A program made the position numbers and the translations under genes. Shown one piece after another: positions 1 to 5,135 of a stretch of 5,135 nt of DNA. The stretch's first letter is position 1. The number at the start of each line of letters is the position of its first letter. Under the pieces are notes generated by a model that saw only the letters and a program-made list of their open reading frames with translations, did not search any database and had not been told where the DNA came from. The DNA lies in assembly GCA_001723855.1 (NCBI GenBank), contig MCBC01000115.1, positions 1 through 5,135 on the forward strand. Direction: 5' to 3'. Source of the DNA: Candidatus Altarchaeales archaeon WOR_SM1_86-2 (GTDB lineage Archaea > Altiarchaeota > Altiarchaeia > IMC4 > MCBC01).

Positions 1-32
1 TCCATTGTTAATACATAACCCCTGTTTTTCAT
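1..32 (-). CDS. 5' end of a third exported protein gene (partial, runs off the window)
   Basis: Reading the minus strand from the ATG at 32-30 gives MKNRGYVLTM and then an incomplete GA- codon; the frame is open to the window edge. The N-terminus resembles the upstream 1141-residue protein (MNINKKGYIYTLS): a few polar residues, two basic or amide residues, then Gly-Tyr, a hydrophobic residue and Thr. That points to the same kind of export or pilin-like signal anchor. The ATG follows a stretch of A/T only, with no Shine-Dalgarno sequence, as for the preceding gene. It lies 106 bp beyond the stop codon of the 1141-residue gene in the same direction, so it is likely a further member of the same surface-protein cluster. 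Only ten codons are visible, so the product and even the gene's reality are inferred from signal similarity and position. Confidence 0.55.
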   Translation of the reverse strand, partial: MKNRGYVLTM

Positions 33-62
33 TTTAAATATATTTTTAATTAATTTAATTTA
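33..62 (-). promoter_or_regulatory. possible AT-rich archaeal promoter for the third gene
   Basis: The bases immediately upstream of the ATG at 32 are A/T only and contain TATA-like strings on the minus strand (taaattaaa and aaaaatatat). An element around positions 52-60 would sit about 20-28 nt from the ATG, which suits a leaderless transcript. The background is so AT-rich that such strings are expected by chance, so this is a weak call. Confidence 0.2.
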
Positions 63-90
63 GATATTTGTATTTGGATTTAAAACTTAA

Positions 91-109
91 TAATTAAAAA
101 ATTTAATTA
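91..109 (-). terminator. possible A/T stem-loop and T-tract after the 1141-residue gene
   Basis: Positions 91-98 (taattaaa) and 102-109 (tttaatta) form a perfect 8-bp inverted repeat with a 3-nt loop, beginning about 30 nt beyond the stop codon on the minus strand. The minus strand also reads TTTTTT at 101-96, and archaeal termination commonly uses T-tracts. The stem is entirely A/T, hence weak, and could arise by chance here. The rest of 33-138 holds no recognisable gene or motif. Confidence 0.25.
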
Positions 110-138
110 AAATTTATATTTTATTTTTTTCAATTTAA

Positions 139-3100
139 TTACCCGCAGTAATATGTCCAGAAATCAGGCGGTGCGGAATCAGTGGGTGAAGTTTGCCAGT
201 TTCCATAAGTATCTGTGGCATTAATGTAATACCAGAAATAGTTATTATTATCTTGCGGAATTTGTGAAACTGTTTGATAGTAACCTCCGCTAAGGAACAT
301 ATTTATTGAAGTAAATCCACTTCTTGATACCGGTTTTGAATCGCTTACCTCATAATACAACTTAACGCTTGATATTCCGCTTGCATCAGTGATGCTTGCG
401 CGGACATTAACTTTCTTAGTACCGGTTATAATCGCACCCTTCGTTGTGCTTGAACTTGTCCACGCATCCGGCTCATCCTGTTGAACGCCTGATATTGACG
501 GTGGAGTAATATCCATGATACAGTCAAAGTCATCCCCGTCGGTATCCCCGTCGCAGTCGTTGTCAATGCCGTCCGCGCAATTCCCGTCAGCAAGGGACTC
601 TGTCTCAGCATATCCTCCGCATGAACACGAGCAGTCTGAGCAGTCATCAAATGAATACACGCATGAAATCCCTGAGCAATAATAGTCCCTTTCATCAGAG
701 CCGTAGCAGCCATCCAGTAAGTTACAATCAGAACATGCCGCACATCCGCATTCTGTATCAATCCCTGCGCAGATGTCAACGCACGACCAGTCATAATCAA
801 CCGCACTGCAACTTTCGTTCTGGCATGCTGTACAGGGCGATGAACAATCAGGATCCTGGCAGTCAATCAAAGTATCAGCATCATCATCTATATCATTAAA
901 ACATAATTCTGTGCAGGGCGGGCATTCAGAATCTTCACAATCAATATCTCCGTCGCAGTCATCATCTATTCCATTGCCGCAAACCTCTGCGGAAGGACAA
1001 TAAGGACATCCTGAGCATTGTAAAATATCATCACAGTCAGTTAAAGTATCACAGTCATCATCCAGGGTGTTATTACAAATACTCTCAAAGGTATCAAGAG
1101 GACAGTAAGGGCATATCCCATCACAGGAAGCATCGTTGCAGTCAGTGAAGTTATTGCAGTCATTATCAATGCTGTCGTTGCAGAATGTAATATCACTGTT
1201 TTCAGGCGCTGTGCAGTGTGATTCGCTGAAACATTCATCATCACAGCAATCCATATCACCGTTGCAGTCGTTGTCTATCCCATCCGAGCAGTTTGTTTCA
1301 CTTGCAGCGCAGCAGAAGTCGGTTATCCTGCTGCATGCTCCGGTGCAGCACCACCGGTCCCACCATGTGCTGTTCCATAAACAATTTTCTGTTTCACCCA
1401 GGCAGTTGTAGCATTTAAAAGAATCATCAAAACATGTTAATGCACCGCAGCATTCAGGACCTCCCGTCGGCTGGCAGTATTCGCCTTCATAAGAACAGTT
1501 TTCATAAGTCGGAATAGTATATTCATTCCATCTAATCAAATCATAAACACTGTAATTTATAGCATTATCAAGGTCTATTCTAAAATAATCAATCCCTGTC
1601 TCATTTGTTCCGATTAAAGGATACCCTGTTTCATTCCCGCCAAAGTATAAATAATCCATGGCAGTTAAATCAGAGGATACATTTACTCCGTAGTAATTGA
1701 AACGCTCAATACTTAAAAAACTCTCAAGCCCGATTGTGTTGTTTGTCTGTATCCTGTATTTTTCTGTCAATACTTTATTTCCTTCCACCCTGTCAAAAAA
1801 ACTTGGTCCCGTGTCGCTTAAATTATAACACACGAAAAGTGAACTGTCCGTGTAATTACCGAGTTCTGTGTTAAGTTTCCATATGCTCATCGGGGCAATC
1901 TCAACAGTTATCGCCCATATCACGGGGTCTTTATTTTCTGCTTCTGCGAAGGGGTCTGTTATTGAAAAACCTGCTAACGGGTAGTTTGTTCCCTCAAGGT
2001 CATCTATGATATCAGAAACCTTTATTATAATGTGCTGGACCGTCTCCCCGCCGCCGCAGGCGCCGGTTGTTACATTCCAGAATTCGTCCTTGAATAATCC
2101 TACGGCAGGGTCGTTTCTTTTAGAAACATAATGCGAGTCGTATTTGCTTGTATTGAGTTCACACGAATTATCAATCGTGCAGTGGTCGCATATTTTAAAT
2201 TGTACTGTTGCATTGGCATAAGATATATTTTCTGTTTCGTTAACATAAGTCAGGGTCATGTTGTAGTCCCCTGTGTCAGATGAAGACGCAATTAAATGTA
2301 TATTTTTAATTTCCATCGGGTAATAAAATTCATGACTCCAGGTTTTATTTGTTTCAAACTGCGGCGATATCCTGCATTTAGGTGTTTCCGGGAATAAAAT
2401 CCCGACAGGGTAGTGACCGTCGTCGCAGGTTTGCAGTACAGGCGAAAACCACCTGTCGCCCTGCATGACAAGACAGGTTCCGTTTTCATGGTATATTGCG
2501 CATCTTGAGCCGGTGCAGTAGCCCTCTGAGTCTACATCTATGAAATAATATTTTGAGGCAAGCGAGATAATGAAGTCGCCTTCGCTTATTTTATGCATTC
2601 CCGAAGGAGTTGTTAAATAAGGGATGCCTACAGCGTCAAGCGCGCTTCTTACGATTTGAGTATTCCAGTTTGTTATTATGCCTCCGTATTCGCTTAAATC
2701 ATCGTTGTACGAGCCGTTCAATAAATCAGACACATCGTCGTAGTCAATCACAACTATTTGTGTTTTATCGGCAGATGCCAATTTGTAAATTTCAGACATA
2801 TTATCAATACGAACGGCTTCTCCGACAACCCATCCCCATCCATGGGTTCCTTCTGCCATTTCTTCGGCGTGCATTTCTATTTCACAGGCATGCACCGCCT
2901 TTGCCACTTTGCGACCCGTGCTATCCGCATATAGAGGGTCTTCAAGACCCTCCAGGTCTGTCATAAAATTTACGGTTACATCAAACAATGAAAAATAACA
3001 CATCCCGGTGGCGTCGCTTATATTCACAGTTAAACTAACATCGGATGTGAAATTAAATGCAGAATAGGGCGTGACTTTAAAGTTTGTCGGTGCCATATTA

Positions 3101-3564
3101 ACATCAAAGCCCGCAGACCCCGCATGCATGGCGAGTTTTTGAATCCATTTTTCAAGAGTATGGTTCTTCATGTATTCGTTTTGAACGCCGTAGAGCGTCC
3201 CGCAGAACATCAACTCGGCGATTGCCGCTTCAGCCCCTACTCCCGAGTAATTGAAATTTGAGCAGTGAGGGCAGAGTCCTTCGTTGCAGACAAATGTATA
3301 ATCAGGTTCTATTACATTCTGCCCCATTATCTGGTTGCTTATTGCATAAATTGATGCTCTTCTTCCCGTAATCATAAGTCCTCTCTCAAGGTCAACTTTT
3401 GTATCCTCAACAAAGAAATGAAGCTCGTCACACCTGACTTTACCCGTGATATCCTCTATTTCAGTTTCCGTGAAACGGGAGGTAAATAATATGAAAAATA
3501 TCAATATTAAAATTAATATTATTGCACTTAATGTGTATATGTAGCCCTTTTTGTTTATGTTCAT
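139..3564 (-). CDS. membrane-anchored, Cys-rich secreted surface protein with MopE-like repeats and Ig-like domain
   Basis: A complete 1141-residue protein, roughly 125 kDa, ending with TAA. A short basic N-terminus (NINKKG) precedes one hydrophobic segment at residues 8-27, so it is probably anchored in the membrane with the rest outside. The stretch after it (about 40-80, with DLERGLMITGRRA) resembles the post-anchor helix of archaeal pilin-like proteins. Residues about 85-685 form a long body I do not recognise, carrying most of the protein's 29 N-x-S/T sequons and scattered Cys pairs (CPHC 98-101, CDHC 459-462). Residues 690-1015 hold 58 cysteines: two cystine-knot-like frameworks (690-718, 721-751), six MopE-like C-x7-C-x5-C repeats (759-907 and 996-1015) and a Cys-rich linker (911-985). 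Residues 1019-1126 look like an Ig-like beta-sandwich. The ATG is the only sensible start, directly before the signal. No Shine-Dalgarno is visible. A structural, adhesive or ion-binding surface role is inferred; no catalytic site was seen. Confidence 0.93.
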   Translation of the reverse strand: MNINKKGYIYTLSAIILILILIFFILFTSRFTETEIEDITGKVRCDELHFFVEDTKVDLERGLMITGRRASIYAISNQIMGQNVIEPDYTFVCNEGLCPHCSNFNYSGVGAEAAIAELMFCGTLYGVQNEYMKNHTLEKWIQKLAMHAGSAGFDVNMAPTNFKVTPYSAFNFTSDVSLTVNISDATGMCYFSLFDVTVNFMTDLEGLEDPLYADSTGRKVAKAVHACEIEMHAEEMAEGTHGWGWVVGEAVRIDNMSEIYKLASADKTQIVVIDYDDVSDLLNGSYNDDLSEYGGIITNWNTQIVRSALDAVGIPYLTTPSGMHKISEGDFIISLASKYYFIDVDSEGYCTGSRCAIYHENGTCLVMQGDRWFSPVLQTCDDGHYPVGILFPETPKCRISPQFETNKTWSHEFYYPMEIKNIHLIASSSDTGDYNMTLTYVNETENISYANATVQFKICDHCTIDNSCELNTSKYDSHYVSKRNDPAVGLFKDEFWNVTTGACGGGETVQHIIIKVSDIIDDLEGTNYPLAGFSITDPFAEAENKDPVIWAITVEIAPMSIWKLNTELGNYTDSSLFVCYNLSDTGPSFFDRVEGNKVLTEKYRIQTNNTIGLESFLSIERFNYYGVNVSSDLTAMDYLYFGGNETGYPLIGTNETGIDYFRIDLDNAINYSVYDLIRWNEYTIPTYENCSYEGEYCQPTGGPECCGALTCFDDSFKCYNCLGETENCLWNSTWWDRWCCTGACSRITDFCCAASETNCSDGIDNDCNGDMDCCDDECFSESHCTAPENSDITFCNDSIDNDCNNFTDCNDASCDGICPYCPLDTFESICNNTLDDDCDTLTDCDDILQCSGCPYCPSAEVCGNGIDDDCDGDIDCEDSECPPCTELCFNDIDDDADTLIDCQDPDCSSPCTACQNESCSAVDYDWSCVDICAGIDTECGCAACSDCNLLDGCYGSDERDYYCSGISCVYSFDDCSDCSCSCGGYAETESLADGNCADGIDNDCDGDTDGDDFDCIMDITPPSISGVQQDEPDAWTSSSTTKGAIITGTKKVNVRASITDASGISSVKLYYEVSDSKPVSRSGFTSINMFLSGGYYQTVSQIPQDNNNYFWYYINATDTYGNWQTSPTDSAPPDFWTYYCG
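187..510 (-). other. C-terminal Ig-like domain of the 1141-residue protein
   Basis: Residues about 1019-1126 start with DITPPSISGV, continue through a strand-rich KVNVRASITD and ASGISSVKLYYEV, and end with YYINATDTYGNW. The order 'PP-x-I ... V-x-A-x-I-x-D-x-SG-I-x-x-V-x-LYY ... YYI-x-ATD-x-x-GN' is typical of Ig-like or cadherin-like modules at the ends of archaeal and bacterial surface proteins. It has no internal cysteine, in sharp contrast to the preceding segment. A lone Cys sits at residue 1140, the second to last position. Such modules usually mediate adhesion or spacing at the cell surface. Confidence 0.65.
520..1290 (-). repeat. six MopE-like acidic Cys repeats (C-x7-C-x5-C-x4/5-C)
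   Basis: Six copies are seen at residues 759-778, 795-814, 830-850, 862-881, 888-907 and 996-1015 (DNA 1231-1290, 1123-1182, 1015-1077, 922-981, 844-903 and 520-579). A typical unit reads C-x-D-G-I-D-N-D-C-D-G-D-x-D-C, then an acidic stretch and a last Cys. The DGIDNDCDG core matches the putative metal-binding MopE-type motif found in secreted bacterial and archaeal proteins; the alternating Asp and Gly also recall Ca2+-binding thrombospondin type 3 loops. Unit 5 has Ala (896) in place of the second Cys and unit 6 has Gly (1010) in place of the third. Units 2 and 3 are each followed by a CPYC motif. The first five are 26-36 residues apart; the sixth is separated by a 108-residue step holding a Cys-rich linker. 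Confidence 0.85.
610..834 (-). other. Cys-rich linker between repeats 5 and 6
   Basis: Residues 911-985 carry 18 cysteines with no match to the flanking repeat. Tight clusters are seen at 939-947 (CGCAACSDC) and 975-982 (CSDCSCSC). The piece RDYYCSGISCVY at 959-970 has the look of small disulfide modules in archaeal surface proteins. Either disulfide bonding or metal binding is possible; the sequence alone does not decide. Confidence 0.5.
1309..1497 (-). other. two tandem cystine-knot-like cysteine frameworks
   Basis: Residues 690-718 have spacing C-x6-C-x7-CC-x4-C-x6-C. Residues 721-751 repeat the layout as C-x6-C-x10-CC-x3-C-x6-C. The first fits the known inhibitor-cystine-knot spacing (C-x3-7-C-x3-8-C-x0-7-C-x1-4-C-x4-13-C); the second departs only by a slightly long second loop. 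Both contain an adjacent Cys pair followed by a short loop (CCGALTC and CCTGAC). Cystine-knot modules are very stable disulfide folds. Their presence here is inferred from spacing only; disulfide connectivity cannot be seen. Confidence 0.5.
3484..3543 (-). other. signal anchor / transmembrane segment of the 1141-residue protein
   Basis: Residues 8-27 (YIYTLSAIILILILIFFILF) form an uninterrupted hydrophobic stretch after NKKG. The K-K-G before it resembles an archaeal prepilin peptidase site (cleavage after Gly), but there is no Glu at position +5 as in canonical archaeal type IV pilins. The segment may be an uncleaved anchor or a variant pilin-type signal. Confidence 0.8.
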
Positions 3565-3609
3565 CTTCGTGAATTTTTTAAATATTTAATTTTATTTTAA
3601 TTTTAAATC
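3565..3609 (-). promoter_or_regulatory. 45-bp A/T-rich spacer, possible TATA-like promoter
   Basis: This spacer separates the stop codon (TGA at 3612-3610) of the upstream gene from the ATG at 3564. It is A/T except for a few bases near each end. On the minus strand attaaatattt at 3590-3580 lies about 16-26 nt from the ATG and could be a TATA box for a leaderless transcript. It includes a 10-bp palindrome (taaatattta, 3579-3588). The last bases before the ATG (ttcacgaag) hold no clear Shine-Dalgarno. Co-transcription from the upstream gene is equally possible given the short gap. Confidence 0.25.
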
Positions 3610-5135
3610 TCACATCCACACAACGAGTTTAAACTGCACCGGACCCCAAAGAGACCTTATATTTTCCACTTTAACCGCGTCAATTACCATGTTTGTGCTG
3701 TTGAGGTCAACCGGGTTGAGTTTTCCTCCATCCCCCCACTCCCACCTACTTGTACCATTCATTAAAGCCACTGGTTCGGAATTTTGATCGTCAAAAGCAT
3801 TGAGTTTATCTAAAAGACGCATCAAGGCATCATCTATTGCATCATTCTCCGGGTCAAACCCGGCAAGGTCGTCAGGTATCGGTCCCCATTCGTCTATTGT
3901 ATAGTTCCCGTCCCATCCGCCAACCTGGTCTGTGTCTATATAGATTGTTATGTTCTTGCTTCCGGATACCTTCCCTGCGGGGTTTGCATAAGGAACATAA
4001 AAGGTAACAATCGGCTCATCAGTACCCGGGTCGCAGAAGTCATCACATACCTCACAGAATTCGTATGTTGGCGCCCCGCATACTGGCAATATAATAAATC
4101 CTTCACATCCCGGGCAGGTTGCATTGCATCCTGCTCCGCAGCAGTAAATTACAGGACTGCTCGGCGGAATACTATCAATTACCACATTAACCGTGCAGTT
4201 TTCACCGTAGCAGAAAATCGTTGTGTCCGTAATTTTATTGGATTTCACGTCAACAACGCAGTTATCCCCGAAACATCCTATGTTGTTGCCGTTATTTTCT
4301 ATTTGCTGGCTTCCGGTGTCAACGCTAACCGTGCAGGAATCTCCACAGCATATTATATCAGCACCCTTTAAAATATTATTACCCAGTTCAATTTCCGTGA
4401 GACACCCGTCGCCGCAGCATGTTGCAGTGGTGCTGTGCTCGGCGCTTGCCCCCTGGAGGTTGTTGCCAAGACCAACCGTGCAGGGACCCTGCCCGATGCT
4501 GCAGCACATTAAGTCAACATCCCCTAAAATATTGTTCCTCACACCAAGCGAACAGTTTAAACCGTAACATACCTGAAAGCAGTCCTCAACATTGTTTTCG
4601 CCGCTGTCAACCACGCAGTCTTCCCCGACACAGCAGGAATCGTCCATGCTGTTGCAAAAGCCGTGCCCGAACGCGTCAGTCAACCCAACTTCTAAATTGC
4701 TGCAGTCAATTTCATCCCATACCTCATCGCTGAAATTCAAACCCCCGACAACCGTATAAGACCTTGCCACGCTCCCCACGACCGGCTTGTTTTCACCGAA
4801 TCCGACGAGGAACCTTGAGGAATGCGTAATAACTGTTGCATCCGAATATTCCGGTCTTATCCCATAGTCGTCGCTGTTGGTTATATTTGTTATGACCGTT
4901 TCATTCAGATATTCATTGAATTCAACGATTTCAAGTTTATAGCCGACATTCTGGGGGATAATGAAATCCATGTATTCAATTGAAAGGTTTTCAGCCGCCT
5001 CCAGCGATTCGGGCGTTGATATTGACCATCCATAACCAATTTCATCCAGGACGCCCACCTTGTTTAAAACATCCATTGAGTCCTCGGCTACATAGTGTAA
5101 ATTTAAAAAAGCGGTTGTTGAGGTCTCGTCCGGGT
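3610..5135 (-). CDS. archaeal pilin-like secreted protein with cysteine-ladder repeats (5' end outside window)
   Basis: The frame is open from the window edge to TGA at 3612-3610. The first in-window ATG (5076) is probably internal: 19 in-frame codons precede it without a stop (ending VAEDS), and a signal sequence is missing. Numbered from that Met (488 residues), residues 1-112 with the preceding AED have the style of archaeal pilin-like proteins: AEDSMDVLNKVGVLDEI, PQNVGYKLEI, and SVARSYTVVGG. Residues 125-348 contain all 30 cysteines: eight C-[CFYV]-G-x-x-C units at 149-317, one with an insertion, then CPGC (321-324) and CEVCDDFC (341-348). Residues about 353-488 are Cys-free, with an amphipathic helix (DDALMRLLDKL, 416-426) and the ending SLWGPVQFKLVVWM. 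There are 11 N-x-S/T sequons. Position 45 bp upstream of the 1141-residue gene suggests one operon. The protein is likely exported and extracellular; its exact role is unknown and structural or adhesive is inferred. Confidence 0.9.
   Translation of the reverse strand, partial: PDETSTTAFLNLHYVAEDSMDVLNKVGVLDEIGYGWSISTPESLEAAENLSIEYMDFIIPQNVGYKLEIVEFNEYLNETVITNITNSDDYGIRPEYSDATVITHSSRFLVGFGENKPVVGSVARSYTVVGGLNFSDEVWDEIDCSNLEVGLTDAFGHGFCNSMDDSCCVGEDCVVDSGENNVEDCFQVCYGLNCSLGVRNNILGDVDLMCCSIGQGPCTVGLGNNLQGASAEHSTTATCCGDGCLTEIELGNNILKGADIICCGDSCTVSVDTGSQQIENNGNNIGCFGDNCVVDVKSNKITDTTIFCYGENCTVNVVIDSIPPSSPVIYCCGAGCNATCPGCEGFIILPVCGAPTYEFCEVCDDFCDPGTDEPIVTFYVPYANPAGKVSGSKNITIYIDTDQVGGWDGNYTIDEWGPIPDDLAGFDPENDAIDDALMRLLDKLNAFDDQNSEPVALMNGTSRWEWGDGGKLNPVDLNSTNMVIDAVKVENIRSLWGPVQFKLVVWM
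4117..4638 (-). repeat. eight-unit cysteine-ladder solenoid repeat, basic period 21 residues
   Basis: In the numbering from the Met at 5076, the cores are C149-C154, C170-C175, C191-C199, C220-C225, C243-C248, C268-C273, C289-C294 and C312-C317. The consensus is hydrophobic-x-C-[C/F/Y]-G-[D/E]-x-C-x-V-x-V/L-x-x-N-N-I-x-x-G-A/T-D; unit 1 has Val after the first Cys. Start-to-start steps are 21, 21, 29, 23, 25, 21 and 23 residues; unit 3 has a three-residue insertion in its core (CCSIGQGPC). The regular Cys pair, alternating hydrophobic residues and a recurring Asn pair suggest a beta-solenoid with a disulfide ladder and a partial Asn ladder. I do not recognise it as a named family. Confidence 0.8.

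Noticed and set aside
426..866. Minus-strand open frame of 146 codons inside the large gene
   Set aside because: It lies in another frame over the Cys-rich coding region. Its Ala/Thr/Arg-rich product shows no domain and mirrors the repeat codons of the real gene.
1102..1113. CPYC motif as a thioredoxin-type active site
   Set aside because: It sits between repeats, without any thioredoxin-fold context and recurs at 997-1008, so it is better read as part of the disulfide-rich scaffold.
1136..1411. Plus-strand open frame opposite the MopE-like and cystine-knot region
   Set aside because: Antisense shadow: the Ser/Gln/Leu-rich product follows from the complement of the Cys and Asp codons. No start signal or recognisable domain.
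2610..2966. Plus-strand open frame of 118 codons
   Set aside because: Antisense to a continuous, well-behaved coding region; composition is low in domain-like features.
3503..3520. Inverted repeat aatatta-aaat-taatatt
   Set aside because: It falls within codons for the Ile/Leu-rich membrane segment (alternating ATA, ATT, TTA), which produce such palindromes by composition.
139..3564. Possible relation to the about 120-kDa hamus filament protein of Altiarchaeota, on size and surface location
   Set aside because: Only the approximate size matches; I cannot recall sequence features linking it, so the idea is not supported.
4223..4733. Two overlapping plus-strand open frames opposite the cysteine-ladder repeats
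   Set aside because: They overlap each other in different frames and are rich in Pro, His, Ser, Gln and Arg, as expected from the complement of Cys/Gly/Asp repeat codons.

Overview
The window looks like part of an archaeal surface-protein locus, most plausibly from a DPANN-type or related uncultivated lineage. This is an inference from protein style: secreted proteins with a K/R-G-Y membrane anchor, many N-glycosylation sequons, MopE-like DNDCDG repeats, and very AT-rich spacers without Shine-Dalgarno sites. No housekeeping marker is present to fix the taxonomy. Everything coding is on the minus strand, so the order of transcription runs from high to low coordinates.

Layout in transcription order. 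(1) Positions 5135-3610 hold the 3' part of a gene whose start lies beyond the window. It encodes an archaeal pilin-like secreted protein. After a pilin-like N-terminal domain it has a striking array of eight cysteine-ladder repeats (C-[CFYV]-G-x-x-C, basic period 21 residues, one unit with a three-residue insertion), a short CxxC-rich segment, and a cysteine-free C-terminal domain ending in SLWGPVQFKLVVWM. (2) A 45-bp, almost purely A/T spacer follows. (3) Positions 3564-139 hold a complete 1141-residue gene. It encodes a membrane-anchored extracellular protein with a large glycosylation-rich body, two tandem cystine-knot-like frameworks, six MopE-like acidic Cys repeats, a Cys-rich linker and a C-terminal Ig-like domain. 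(4) A 106-bp A/T-rich spacer follows. (5) Positions 32-1 hold the first ten codons of a third gene, MKNRGYVLTM, whose start resembles that of the 1141-residue protein (MNINKKGYIYTLS).

Together the three co-oriented genes read as a cluster of exported, disulfide-stabilised cell-surface or pilus-like proteins. Each of the two large proteins carries a different cysteine scaffold. No enzyme active site was recognised, so a structural, adhesive or metal/Ca2+-binding role is more likely than catalysis. I saw no tRNA, rRNA, CRISPR array, insertion sequence or attachment site.
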